This document shows positions 31,652 to 40,815 of a stretch of 64,000 nucleotides of DNA, piece after piece (the first letter of the stretch is position 1; each line of letters opens with the position of its first letter). The notes under the pieces were generated by a model that saw only the letters and a program-made list of their open reading frames with translations, was not told the origin of the DNA and searched no databases. The DNA is taken from positions 2,542,001-2,606,000 of the forward strand of contig NZ_CP193755.1 in assembly GCF_050847355.1 (NCBI RefSeq). Direction: 5' to 3'. A program made the translations under genes and the position numbers. The stretch is from Limimaricola sp027213785. GTDB taxonomy: Bacteria > Pseudomonadota > Alphaproteobacteria > Rhodobacterales > Rhodobacteraceae.

Positions 31652-34294
31652 TCAGAAGGCGGGAACGGTCTGGCGGCGGCGCTGCAGCAGCACCACGCCC
31701 GCCAGCAGCAACAGCGCCGGGATGTAGAACACGTATTTGGTGATCCGTTCGCGCGGCGCCTGCACCTGTGCGATCTGCACCGGCCTGTCCGAATAGAAGT
31801 CGAAATCGGCGAGCTTCTCGGCGGCCGGGGTGCCGAACATCGGCTCGTCGAGCCGCACGACCTCGCCCTCCGGGAACAGCAGCAGCCCGGACGCGTCGAT
31901 CCGCTCGGCGGCACCGCCCTCGCCCTCGATATCCATCACCAGCGTGGTCGAGGTCAGCGCGCCCGAGTTGAAATCGGGCCCCTCGATTCTGAGCCGCAGC
32001 CGGTCGCCCGGGTTGGCCTCGGCCACGGCGGTTTCGAACTCGGCCGGGGCGAAGGTCTGGAACGGGCTCTGCATCTGGTTCAGCCAGAAGCCCGGCACGA
32101 AGAGGGTGAAGGCCACGACCAGCAGCGCCGCGGATTCGTGGATCTTCGACGGTGCCAGGAAGTACCCCTGGGTGGCGGCGGCGAAGAGCAGCATCGCGAT
32201 GGTCGCGACCACGAAGATGAACGCCGCCTGACCGATCCCGAACCACGTGCCGAGGTCGATGCCGTAGAGGATCAGCGCCGGGTTGTAGATGAACAGGAAC
32301 GGCAGCGCGACGGTGCGCAGGCTGTAGAAGAACGCCGTGAAGCCGGTCTTGATCGGATCGCCCCCCGAAACGGCGGCGGCCGCGAAGCTCGCGAGACCCA
32401 CGGGCGGCGTCACATCGGCCATGATGCCGAAGTAGAAGACGAAGAGATGCGCCGCGATCAGCGGCACGATCAGCCCCTCCTGCGCGCCCAGATTCACCAC
32501 CACCGAGGCCATCAGCGACGACACCACGATGTAGTTCGCCGTGGTCGGCAGCCCCATACCGAGGATCAGCGAGAACAGACCCACGAAGATCAGCATCAGG
32601 ATCAGGATGCCGCCCGAGAGCTGCTCGACGAGACCGGCGAGTTCGGTGCCGATCGGGGTCTTGGTGACGGTGGCGACGATGATGCCGGCGGCCGCCGTGG
32701 CGACGCCGATGCCGATCATGTTGCGCGCGCCCGCGACCAAGCCGTCGCGCAGGTCGTGGAACCCGGCGCCGAATTCATGGGCGATCTCGCCGCCCCTGCC
32801 CCGGAACAGCGCCTTGAGCGGGCGCTGGGTGACGATGATCAGCAGCATCAGGCAGGTGGCGTAGAAGGCCGATTTCGCCGGGCTCTGCCGCTCGACCATC
32901 AGGAACCACACCAGCACCAGGATCGGCAGCACGTAATGCAGGCCGGTGGCATAGACCTCGGCCACGGTGGGCAGCTTGATCTCCTCGTCGGAGGGATCGT
33001 CGATATGCAGGTCGGGCCGCTTGGCCGCGACCCAGACGAGGCCGAGATAGACCGCCGCCAGCACCAGCATCATGATCGGCGCGGTGAGCGAGGGCAGCGC
33101 GGATTCCAGCGCGTCGACACCGTAGATCAGCGCCGTGAAGCCGATGCCCGCGACCACGAAGCCGATCGCGAACTTCACGATCATGCCGGCGAAGCTCTTG
33201 CTCTCGCCCAGCGCCGGCATACCGCGCTTCAGCGCTTCGAGATGCACGATGTAGACCAGCGCGATGTAGGAGATCACCGCCGGGATGAAGGCGTGCTTGA
33301 TCACCTCGAGATAGGAGATGCCGATGAACTCGACCATCAGGAAGGCGGCGGCGCCCATCACCGGGGGCATGATCTGGCCATTGACCGAGGAGGCCACCTC
33401 GACCGCGCCCGCCTGTTCCCGCGAGAAGCCCACGCGCTTCATCAGCGGGATCGTGAAGGTGCCGGTGGTCACCACGTTGGCGATCGACGAGCCCGAAATC
33501 AGGCCGGTCATCGCGGAGCCGACGACCGCCGCCTTCGCGGGACCGCCGCGCAGATGCCCCAGCCCCGCGAAGGCGAGCTGGATGAAGTAGTTGCCGGCGC
33601 CCGCCTTGTCGAGAAGCGAGCCGAACAGCACGAACAGGAACACGAACGCGGTGGAGACGCCGAGCGGGATGCCGAAGACGCCCGCCGTGTCGAGCCACTG
33701 CGCGTTGATCAACGAGGTGAAGGAGAGACCCTCATGCTCGACCAGATCGGGGATCAGCCAGCCGGTGCCGAAATAGGCATAGGCCAGGAACAGCCCGCCG
33801 ACGATGGTGAGCGCGGGGCCCAGCGCCCGGCGCGACGCCTCGAGCAGCACCAGTATGCCGACCGAGCCGATGATCACCTGCGTCTGCGTCGGCAGGCCGG
33901 AGCGCGCCGTCATCGCCAGCGTGTCGGAGAACCAGAACACGTAGAAGGCGCAGAAGGCCCCGATCAGCGCCAGGGCCCAATCCGCCAGCGGCACCTTGTG
34001 GCGCGGGCTCGACTTGAAGGCCGGATAGGCGAGGAAAGCGAGGAAGATCGCGAAGGTGAGGTGAATGGGTCGGGTCTGCGAGGAGTTCAGCACCGGCAGG
34101 TAGGCGCCGAACCACAGCTGCGGCTGCGCGATCCAGAGCTGGAACAGAGACCAGGCCATGGCGGTGCCCGCGATCAGCATCGCGGTGGCGCGGTTCACGG
34201 GCGCGCGGGCGCCGGAATCCGAACTGGTGACGAGATCCTGCAGGTCGTCGTCCGAATATTGCCGGTCGTCCCGGTCCTCGCGCTGCTCGGCCAT
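31652..34294 (-). CDS. TRAP-TAXI transporter fused permease (DctQ-DctM type)
   Basis: Large integral membrane subunit (880 residues) of a TRAP transporter in which the small and large permeases are one chain. Many helices; family stretches: YFIQLAFAGLGHLRGGPAKA, VVGSAMTGLISGSSIANVV, VSSVNGQIMPPVMGAAAF-like ASSVNGQIMPPVMGAAAF, and GLFSLILGMGLPTTANYIV. A C-terminal ~130-residue extension with DRLRLRIEGPDF and two flanking helices is usual for TAXI-type permeases. ATG 34294 with GAGGGAG upstream is chosen over 34333. Uses an ion gradient with the TAXI binding protein encoded just upstream. Substrate unknown (glutamate/alpha-keto acids are known for a few). Confidence 0.93.
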   Translation of the reverse strand: MAEQREDRDDRQYSDDDLQDLVTSSDSGARAPVNRATAMLIAGTAMAWSLFQLWIAQPQLWFGAYLPVLNSSQTRPIHLTFAIFLAFLAYPAFKSSPRHKVPLADWALALIGAFCAFYVFWFSDTLAMTARSGLPTQTQVIIGSVGILVLLEASRRALGPALTIVGGLFLAYAYFGTGWLIPDLVEHEGLSFTSLINAQWLDTAGVFGIPLGVSTAFVFLFVLFGSLLDKAGAGNYFIQLAFAGLGHLRGGPAKAAVVGSAMTGLISGSSIANVVTTGTFTIPLMKRVGFSREQAGAVEVASSVNGQIMPPVMGAAAFLMVEFIGISYLEVIKHAFIPAVISYIALVYIVHLEALKRGMPALGESKSFAGMIVKFAIGFVVAGIGFTALIYGVDALESALPSLTAPIMMLVLAAVYLGLVWVAAKRPDLHIDDPSDEEIKLPTVAEVYATGLHYVLPILVLVWFLMVERQSPAKSAFYATCLMLLIIVTQRPLKALFRGRGGEIAHEFGAGFHDLRDGLVAGARNMIGIGVATAAAGIIVATVTKTPIGTELAGLVEQLSGGILILMLIFVGLFSLILGMGLPTTANYIVVSSLMASVVVNLGAQEGLIVPLIAAHLFVFYFGIMADVTPPVGLASFAAAAVSGGDPIKTGFTAFFYSLRTVALPFLFIYNPALILYGIDLGTWFGIGQAAFIFVVATIAMLLFAAATQGYFLAPSKIHESAALLVVAFTLFVPGFWLNQMQSPFQTFAPAEFETAVAEANPGDRLRLRIEGPDFNSGALTSTTLVMDIEGEGGAAERIDASGLLLFPEGEVVRLDEPMFGTPAAEKLADFDFYSDRPVQIAQVQAPRERITKYVFYIPALLLLAGVVLLQRRRQTVPAF

Positions 34295-34349
34295 CGGACG
34301 CGCTCCCTCATGCTGTGTCGGTGTCAGGCCCATCCCTCGGGACAGGAAT

Positions 34350-34378
34350 GGCCGGGGCGCATCACGCGCGCCCCGGCC
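34350..34378 (-). terminator. Attenuating hairpin between TAXI binding protein and permease genes
   Basis: Perfect 11-bp stem (34350-34360 with 34368-34378), 7-base loop, between the binding-protein stop and the permease start. Such elements keep the binding protein in excess over the permease. Confidence 0.65.
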
Positions 34379-34401
34379 GGTCGTTCAGCGCGGCTGGGCG
34401 A

Positions 34402-35370
34402 TCACTCGATCAGCCCGGCTTCGCGGTAGTACTTCTCGGCGCCCGCATGCAGCGGCGCGGAGAGGCCGTCGGCGACCATCTCTTCCTTGGTCAGCTCGGC
34501 AAAGGCCGGGTGCAGGCCCTTGAACTGGTCGAAGTTCTCGAACACGGCCTTCACGGTCTCGTAGACCACCTCTTCGGGCACGGTGGCCGAGGTCACGAAG
34601 GTCGCGCCGACGCCGAAGGTCTCGGTCGGCTCGTCATTGCCGCGATACATGCCGCCCGGAATGGTGGCGGTGCGGTAATAGGGGTTTTCCTCGACGAGCT
34701 TGTCCACCGCCTCGCCCGAGACGTCGACCAGCACCGCGTCGCAGGCGGTGGTCGCCTCCTGGATCGAGCCCGAGGGGTGACCCACGGTGTAGACCATCGC
34801 GTCGATGTTGTTGTCGCACAGCGCCTGGGACTGCTCGGCGGCCTGCAGTTCGGAGGTGAGCTGGAAGTCGTCCATGGTCCAGCCCATGGCTTCCATAAGC
34901 ACCTCCATGGTGCCGCGCTGGCCGGAGCCGGGGTTGCCGACATTGACGCGCTTGCCCTTGAGATCCTCGAAGGTCTCGATCCCGGCATCGGCGCGGGCCA
35001 CGACGGTGAAGGGCTCGGGGTGGACCGAGAACACCGCGCGCAGATCCTCGAACGGGCCCTGCTCCTCGAACTGCGAGGTGCCCTCGATCGCGTGGAACTG
35101 CCAGTCGGACTGGGCCACGCCGAACTCGAGCTCGCCCGAGCGGACGGCGTTGATGTTGTAGACCGAACCACCGGTCGATTCGACGCCGCAGCGGATGCCG
35201 TGATCGGCGCGGCCGCGGTTCACCAGGCGGCAGATCGCGCCGCCGGTCGGGTAGTAGACGCCGGTGACGCCACCGGTGCCGATCGAGATGAATTGCTGGC
35301 CGTCCTGCGCGGCGGCGCCGCCAGCGGCGAGGGTCAGCGCGGTCGCGGCTCCGACGAGATAGGTCTTCAT
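34402..35370 (-). CDS. TAXI-family TRAP transporter solute-binding protein
   Basis: 322-residue periplasmic receptor with a signal peptide (ATALTLAAGGAAAQ). The mature N-terminus FISIGTGGVTGVYYPTGGAI is the TAXI signature; VESTGGSVYNINAVRSGELE, GKRVNVGNPGSGQRGTME and SEPFTVVARAD-like HPEPFTVVARADAGIETF follow. First gene of the two-gene operon with the fused permease. Ligand cannot be deduced. Confidence 0.94.
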   Translation of the reverse strand: MKTYLVGAATALTLAAGGAAAQDGQQFISIGTGGVTGVYYPTGGAICRLVNRGRADHGIRCGVESTGGSVYNINAVRSGELEFGVAQSDWQFHAIEGTSQFEEQGPFEDLRAVFSVHPEPFTVVARADAGIETFEDLKGKRVNVGNPGSGQRGTMEVLMEAMGWTMDDFQLTSELQAAEQSQALCDNNIDAMVYTVGHPSGSIQEATTACDAVLVDVSGEAVDKLVEENPYYRTATIPGGMYRGNDEPTETFGVGATFVTSATVPEEVVYETVKAVFENFDQFKGLHPAFAELTKEEMVADGLSAPLHAGAEKYYREAGLIE

Positions 35371-36085
35371 GATGTCTCTCCCTTAGAGTTCTTGCTTGTC
35401 GTTGGTCGCCTTGGCGATTGGCTCGCCTAAGCGTGATGTCCCCCCCGTGAAAGTCAACACTCCGCCGGTGTCAACGGGTTACGGCACGGGCGCTTGATCC
35501 GGTTCCGCCTGTAACTTGGCTTTCACCCCAGCGATCGCTTGCAGCTTGGGGGTGCAAGCGAGAGTAGTGCTGGCGCCGTTCGGGACGACCGGGTCGGGCA
35601 TGGTCTCACGGACCGGCAAGGCCTCGATCCCGGCCCGTTGGTCAAGGCTGGGGCGCGTGCAGTCGGGAAGTATGCCCCCCTCACATGCGGCGGCCCCGCT
35701 CATCGACGCAATGGTCTCGAGCTGACTCTCGAGCGAGGTGGTGGCTGCAACGGCGGGCCCCAGCTTGAAGGATCGGCTGAGATGGGAGCCCCATTCGCCA
35801 CAGGCGCCGCACCGGTGAGCGATGTACAGGATCACCGCTCCGGTTTCATTCGTGCGACCTCGCCGAAGATGATCACAGGCGGTGGTCCTGCCGTGATCTT
35901 CGTTTTGCGAATGTCCCCGGGGGTTGGACCGGCTCCTTCCCTGTGCCGCGCCGGCCGCGCCGGAGCTGACATTGGGCAAAGCGGGCAAAGGACATGCCAC
36001 GAGGAACCTCCACAGCCGGATACGCAGGAGGATGCCGTCGTGTTGCCCTTGGCGCAACCTTGCAGAAGGAGGCAAACTAGGCCGA
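35371..36085. other. Region without a confident gene; one doubtful minus-strand ORF
   Basis: A minus-strand frame (35479-36075, 198 codons) is open; its last ~120 residues, from HRCGACGEWGSHL onward, look protein-like and Cys-containing, but its N-terminal third is not, no ribosome site is seen and I recognise no family. It may be a small gene of lineage-restricted type or a decayed one following the Moco-domain gene. The rest is non-coding, including the TAXI gene promoter region at 35371-35450. Confidence 0.3.
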
Positions 36086-36568
36086 TCAGGGAACGAGGTT
36101 CACCTGCGCCAGCTGCCATATGCTGCGCGCGAAGGTCGCCTCGGTGCGGTAGCGGGGATCCAGATCGTAGGGATAGACCACCCAATAGGGCCCCATTTCG
36201 CGGACCGGAACGGTCTCCCCGTCGATCCGGGTGGCGACGATCGGTGCGCTGTCGTCGATCTCTTCGATCGGGATCTCGACCCGGTAATCGTTGAGCGCCA
36301 CCAGCTCGATCGTTCCGGCCTCGGCCGCGACACCCAACCGGTCGAGCAGCGCCGCCAGCGGCACGCCCGAGAACCGCGCATCGCCATCGGTCCAGATCGT
36401 GCCGGTGACAAAGGATTCCTGTGGCATGGCGTCGAGCGCCGCGAGATCGAGCATCGTCACCGATCGGTCGGGTCCCGTCACGCTCAGCGCCATGGAGCCG
36501 GGCTGCGCGGCAGCTGGCAGGCCGGTCAGACAGGAAATGGTCAGGGCAGTTGTCAGAGCCTTGAGCAT
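36086..36568 (-). CDS. Exported molybdopterin-oxidoreductase-domain protein
   Basis: 160 residues: signal peptide (ALTTALTISCLTGLPAAAQ) then a short sulfite-oxidase-type molybdopterin-binding fold (DLAALDAMPQESFVTGTIWT, ARFSGVPLAALLDRLGV, VALNDYRVEIPIEEI, GPYWVVYPYDLDPRYR). No conserved Mo-ligating cysteine is visible, so it may be a non-catalytic sensor or structural version. In related genomes such genes sit beside sensor kinases; here it is divergent from a response regulator, separated by a 283-base region with a sigma-54 promoter. Function inferred only as periplasmic signal-associated. Confidence 0.75.
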   Translation of the reverse strand: MLKALTTALTISCLTGLPAAAQPGSMALSVTGPDRSVTMLDLAALDAMPQESFVTGTIWTDGDARFSGVPLAALLDRLGVAAEAGTIELVALNDYRVEIPIEEIDDSAPIVATRIDGETVPVREMGPYWVVYPYDLDPRYRTEATFARSIWQLAQVNLVP

Positions 36569-36789
36569 GTCGAATCACCCTCCGGTTGCGACACCGCGAC
36601 ATTGCGGGAAAGTCCAGCCAGGCGCTACGAGGCATCCGGTCATTTCCCTATTCGAACGGATAGGAAGTTTCCCGAAATGCCTCGAATTCGAAACATCGAT
36701 ACCGGGCCAAAAGGAGTTCACGATTTGAACCGCCTTGAACGCACCGTCACATGGCACGAAAGGGCCAATCGCCACGAAATGGCCGGGAT

Positions 36790-36806
36790 TTGGCAAGGTT
36801 CTTGCT
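36790..36806 (+). promoter_or_regulatory. Sigma-54 (RpoN) promoter of the response regulator gene
   Basis: TTGGCAAGGTTCTTGCT: TGGC at 36791 and TTGC at 36802, GG and GC exactly 12 apart, matching the TGGCACG-N4-TTGCW consensus in all but one position. It lies 46 bases before the ATG of the response regulator, leaving a short leader with a GGAGG site. Confidence 0.75.
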
Positions 36807-36851
36807 GCATAAATTGAGCAGGCGCGACCGCAGCTGCAACCGGAGGACCTC

Positions 36852-37457
36852 ATGCATATCCTGATCGCCGATGACCACGACCTCGTGCGGGAAATGCTGG
36901 CGGCGTTTCTCGAGCGCGATGGCGGGATGCGGGTCGTTCAGGCCGCCAGCCATGGCGAGGCGATGGCCGAGATGCGGCGCAAGGGGCCGTTCGAACTGGT
37001 GATGCTCGACTACATGATGCCGGGGATGCAGGGACTCGAAGGGCTGCGCAGCGCGCTCGCCGCCAATGGCGGCAACCCGGTCGCGCTGATCTCGGGCAGC
37101 GCCGACCGCCGGGTCGCCGAGGCCGCGCTGGCGGCCGGTGCCGCCGGCTTCCTGCCCAAGACCATGGCGGCGCGCTCGCTGGTGAACGCCGTGAAGTTCA
37201 TGGTGATGGGCGAAACCTACGCCCCGGTCGATTTCATGAACGGCGCCGAGGAAGCGCCCGCCGCCGGCTTCCTCACCCCCCGCGAGCGGCAGGTGCTCGA
37301 AGGGCTGACTCAGGGCAAGTCGAACAAGGAAATCGCGCTCGACCGCGACATCCAGGAGGTGACGGTCAAGCTGCACGTCAAGACGCTGTGCCGCAAGCTG
37401 GGTGCCCGAAACCGTACCCAGGCCGCCATGATGGCACGCGACCAGAGCCTGATCTGA
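36852..37457 (+). CDS. NarL/FixJ-type response regulator (LuxR HTH)
   Basis: 201 residues: receiver domain (residues 1-120) with acidic pair D7/D8 in LIADDHD, phospho-acceptor D53 in MLDYMMPG, LISGSA and the lysine of GFLPK, then a LuxR-type helix-turn-helix (LTPRERQVLEGLTQGKSNKE ... VKLHVKTLCRKL). GGAGGACCTC precedes the ATG. Two coding steps downstream lies a histidine kinase gene that may phosphorylate it. Transcription is probably RpoN-dependent (see 36790). Confidence 0.93.
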   Translation: MHILIADDHDLVREMLAAFLERDGGMRVVQAASHGEAMAEMRRKGPFELVMLDYMMPGMQGLEGLRSALAANGGNPVALISGSADRRVAEAALAAGAAGFLPKTMAARSLVNAVKFMVMGETYAPVDFMNGAEEAPAAGFLTPRERQVLEGLTQGKSNKEIALDRDIQEVTVKLHVKTLCRKLGARNRTQAAMMARDQSLI

Positions 37458-37576
37458 CCCCCTCGGGGCGAACGGGGCAAAGGACGCTCTCGCGACCCGC
37501 CATTGCCATGGAATGCATCGAATATCTGTCCTAGCATGAGACACGGGCTTCGGGCTGTGGGAATGGGACGGGAACG

Positions 37577-38383
37577 ATGAGGGCGACGGAACGCAACAAC
37601 GTGACCGTGGCGGGTGCGCCCGATGGCACGCCGCTGGTCTTCGTGCATGGTTTCGGCTGCGACCAGACGATGTGGCGTCAGGTGCTGCCGGCCTTTGCCG
37701 ACCGCCACAGGCTGATCCTCTACGACCTTACCGGCATGGGCAAATCCGACCTCGCCGCCTATGTGCCCAACCGCTACGCCGATCTCGGCGCCCATGCCGA
37801 GGACCTGCTCGAGATCCTCGATGAGCTGCAGCTCGCTGAGGCGGTGCTGATCGGGCATTCGATCGGCGCGACGATCGCCCTGCTGGCCGCCAACCGCGCC
37901 CCGCATCTGGTATCGCGGCTCGTGATGGTCTCGCCCACCCCGTCATTCCTCGAGGATGCCGAACAAGGCTATGCGGGCGGCTTCTCGCGCGCGGATCTCG
38001 AAGGCCTGGTGGGGTTTCTCGACGAGAATCACCTCGGCTGGTCGGCCCAGATGGCGCCCACCATCGCGGGTCAGCCCGCCGGCTCCGAGGCGACCGAGGA
38101 GCTGACCCAGAGCTTCTGCCGCACCGACCCGGCCATCGCGCGGCATTTCGGACATGTCACCTTCTTCGCCGACCGCCGTACCGATTTCGAAAGCGCCGCC
38201 AGGCCGTCGCTGATCCTGCATTGCGACGATGACGCGCTGGTGCCGATGCCGGTGGCGGATTGGATGCGCGAGAAGGTCCCGGGCGCGACGCTGCGGGTGA
38301 TTTCCGCCACCGGGCACTGCCCCCACATGACCGTGCCGGACGTCGTCTCGGCCGAAACCCGCGATTATCTCGGATCGGGCTGA
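37577..38383 (+). CDS. RsbQ-like alpha/beta hydrolase
   Basis: 268-residue alpha/beta hydrolase of the RsbQ/KAI2/D14 group. The nucleophile is S95 in LIGHSIGA, the acid D218 or D219 in HCDDDALVP, and H247 in ATGHCPHMT, positions that agree almost exactly with the RsbQ triad (S96, D219, H247, as I recall). VFVHGFGCDQTMW forms the oxyanion-side loop. In Bacillus RsbQ activates the PAS phosphatase RsbP by handling a small ligand. Here the stop codon overlaps (TGATG) the start of a PAS histidine kinase, so the hydrolase most likely acts as ligand-processing receptor for that kinase. Confidence 0.92.
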   Translation: MRATERNNVTVAGAPDGTPLVFVHGFGCDQTMWRQVLPAFADRHRLILYDLTGMGKSDLAAYVPNRYADLGAHAEDLLEILDELQLAEAVLIGHSIGATIALLAANRAPHLVSRLVMVSPTPSFLEDAEQGYAGGFSRADLEGLVGFLDENHLGWSAQMAPTIAGQPAGSEATEELTQSFCRTDPAIARHFGHVTFFADRRTDFESAARPSLILHCDDDALVPMPVADWMREKVPGATLRVISATGHCPHMTVPDVVSAETRDYLGSG

Positions 38384-39714
38384 TGGCCGACCTCGCTCAG
38401 CCCCGGCATCTCGACGTCGCCGCCGAATTGATCGAGGACGCGCCCTGTGGCATCGCCGTGACCGACCCCGACGGTCGCCTGCAATACATCAACGCCACCC
38501 TGTCGAACTGGCTGGCCCTCAACGCCCGGCCAGAGCGGCCACGGCGCCGGCTGTCCGAACTGCTCACCCTGCCCGGGCGGATGTATTACGAGACCCACAT
38601 GGCCCCGATGATGCGGCTGCAGGGCTATGTGCGCGAGATTTCCTGCGCGCTCGAGGTGGAGGGCGGCCCGCCCTTGCCGGTGATGCTCAGCGGCGTCGCG
38701 CGGCGCGACGCGGGCGGCAGCTTCACGCGCTTCGACTACACCATTTTCGACGCCCGAGAACGCCGCGTCTACGAGGAGGAGCTGCGCCACGCCCAGCGCG
38801 AGGCGGACGAGCTCGCCGCGATCGTGCGCAGCTCTCCCAACGCGATCCTGCGGGTCGATGCCGCGGGCCGGGTGCGTCGCTGGAACGCCGGGGCGACGCG
38901 GCTTTTCGGGCTCGATGCCGAGGCGGCGCTGGGACGGCAGGTGGACGAGGTCATCCCGTTCGAGGATCGGCCGGACTGGTTCACGGCGAGCGTCGCGCCG
39001 GGCTGCGACGGGCCCGAGATCCTGTTCGAGGCCGTTCATGGATGCGGTCGCACCTTCGAGGTGACGCTCGCCCCGATCGGCGAGCGCGGCCTGCCGGGCG
39101 AGGAGGACTGGTCGGTCATCCTGCGCGACGTCAGCCGCCGCCACGCCGCCGAGCAGCATTTGCGGGTGATGGTCGACGAGATGAAGCACCGGGTGAAGAA
39201 CACGCTCGGCGTGGTATCGGGCATCGCGCGGCAGAGCCTCGGACGGGACGAGGCCGCGCAATTCGTGTCGCGGCTGCAGGCACTGTCGCAGGCGCATGAC
39301 GCGCTCACCGCCACCGATGGCACCGGCGCCGAGCTGCACGACCTTCTCGATTTCGCCCGTCGCGAGGCAGGCGGTGAAGCGCGGCTGCACATCAACGGCC
39401 CGCCGGTGCGGCTCGGCGCGCGGCAGGCCACCTCGCTCTCGATGGCTCTGCACGAGCTGGTCACCAACGCCCTGAAATACGGCGCGCTGTCTCGCGCCGA
39501 GGGCCATGTGCAGGTCGATCTCGACATTGAGGATGATGGCCGGCTGCGGCTGCTCTGGCGCGAGCATGGCGGCCCGCCGGTGGTGCCGCCGACCCGGCGC
39601 GGCTTCGGCACCAAGATGATCGGACTGGTGCTGAAGGCCGAGCTGGGGGCCGAGGTCAGCTTCGATTTCGACCCTGCGGGCTTCTGCTTTCAGGTGATCT
39701 TCGTGCCGGGCTAG
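38383..39714 (+). CDS. PAS-PAS HWE-family sensor histidine kinase, partner of the RsbQ-like hydrolase
   Basis: 443 residues, no membrane helix or signal: a cytosolic sensor. PAS 1 about 12-130 (DAPCGIAVTDPDGRLQYIN, then MYYETHMAPMMRLQGYVREI, a variant I associate with RsbQ-linked PAS proteins), PAS 2 about 140-255 (SSPNAILRVDAAGRVRRWNA), HisKA_2-type dimerisation with H269 in DEMKHRVKN, N-box ALHELVTNALKYGALS, the WxE motif (LLWREHGG) and G-box GFGTKMIGL. Start ATG shares a base with the hydrolase stop. It ends with a 4-base overlap into the convergent asparaginase gene. Likely phosphorylates the upstream response regulator (inference). Confidence 0.92.
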   Translation: MADLAQPRHLDVAAELIEDAPCGIAVTDPDGRLQYINATLSNWLALNARPERPRRRLSELLTLPGRMYYETHMAPMMRLQGYVREISCALEVEGGPPLPVMLSGVARRDAGGSFTRFDYTIFDARERRVYEEELRHAQREADELAAIVRSSPNAILRVDAAGRVRRWNAGATRLFGLDAEAALGRQVDEVIPFEDRPDWFTASVAPGCDGPEILFEAVHGCGRTFEVTLAPIGERGLPGEEDWSVILRDVSRRHAAEQHLRVMVDEMKHRVKNTLGVVSGIARQSLGRDEAAQFVSRLQALSQAHDALTATDGTGAELHDLLDFARREAGGEARLHINGPPVRLGARQATSLSMALHELVTNALKYGALSRAEGHVQVDLDIEDDGRLRLLWREHGGPPVVPPTRRGFGTKMIGLVLKAELGAEVSFDFDPAGFCFQVIFVPG

Positions 39715-40688
39715 GCCCGCGCCAGCGCCGCCGCGATTTCCTCGCGCGAGGCCCCTTTCGCGAGCAGCGCCGAAAGCAGAAGCCGCGCCTTGAGACCGCT
39801 CAGCGTGCCGCAAAGCAGCGCCCCCGCCTCGACCAGCGTCGTGGCGCCGCTGTCGCCGCCATAGACCGCGCGCGTCCGCCCCTCGTAGCAGCGCGAGGCC
39901 ACCAGCACCGGTACGCCTGCGGCCGCCAGCCGCGCCACCACGCTCGCAAAGCCGCGCGGCGCGTTGCCCCGGCCGAAGCCCTCGATGACGATGCCGGGCG
40001 CGCCGCTCTCGGCGCAGAATTCCAGGAATGCCGGTGTCGTGCCGAGCGCCAGCTTCGCCAGTTCGACCCCTTCGACGAGACCCGCATCCTCTACCACCCG
40101 GCGCGGACCGGGATGGCGATAGAGATGAACCTCGCGCAGATCGACCTCGCCGATCTTGCCCATGCCGGGCGAGCGGAAGGTGTCGGTGCGCGAGGCATGC
40201 GCCTTGGTCACGTCGCGCGCGGCATGGATCTCGCCCTCGAACACGATCGCCGCGCCAATGCCGCGCGTGGCCGGGTCGGCCGCCACGCGGATCGCGTCGG
40301 CGATGTTGCGCGGCCCATCGGTGTCCGGGTCGCCCGCATGGCGCTGCGCCCCGGTGAAGACCACCGGCTTGTCGCCTGCCACGAGGATGTCGGCGAGATA
40401 GGCGCTTTCCTCCATCGTGTCGGTGCCATGAGTCACGACCACGCCGTCGCAATCGGGCCGCGCCAGCGCGGTGCGGATCGCGGCCACGAGGCCATGCGCA
40501 TCCTGAAGCGTCAGCGCGAAGCTGTTGAGTTCGCGGAATTCCTCGACCCGGACCTCGATCCCGTCGAGCGGGTCGTGCAGCGCCGCCAGCAAAGCGCTTC
40601 CGCCAAGCCCGGCGACTACCGCCCTCGCCTTCTCGGAATGGCGCGAGGCGATGGTACCGCCCGTCGAAATCAGAGTGACCCCGGTCAT
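39711..40688 (-). CDS. L-asparaginase (type I/II family)
   Basis: 325-residue asparaginase/glutaminase: hydrolyses L-asparagine to aspartate and ammonia. Catalytic threonines in LISTGGTIAS and VVTHGTDTMEESAY, with VFTGAQRHAGDPDTDG-type segment and IVIEGFGRGNAP. No signal peptide, so cytosolic. ATG 40688 with GAGGAACGG upstream; the longer frame to 40754 has no matching N-terminus. Single minus-strand gene, overlapping the kinase gene tail to tail by four bases. Confidence 0.93.
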   Translation of the reverse strand: MTGVTLISTGGTIASRHSEKARAVVAGLGGSALLAALHDPLDGIEVRVEEFRELNSFALTLQDAHGLVAAIRTALARPDCDGVVVTHGTDTMEESAYLADILVAGDKPVVFTGAQRHAGDPDTDGPRNIADAIRVAADPATRGIGAAIVFEGEIHAARDVTKAHASRTDTFRSPGMGKIGEVDLREVHLYRHPGPRRVVEDAGLVEGVELAKLALGTTPAFLEFCAESGAPGIVIEGFGRGNAPRGFASVVARLAAAGVPVLVASRCYEGRTRAVYGGDSGATTLVEAGALLCGTLSGLKARLLLSALLAKGASREEIAAALARA

Positions 40689-40815
40689 GATCCGTTCCTC
40701 GTTTGTGTCGGGATTGATGCCCACGTCCGGCCTGCGGCTGACTGCGCCCACCAAGACATCAGCTAAAGCTTTGTGAAGCCCTGCTTTTGCGCAATCTTAT
40801 CGAGCCCGCCGCACA

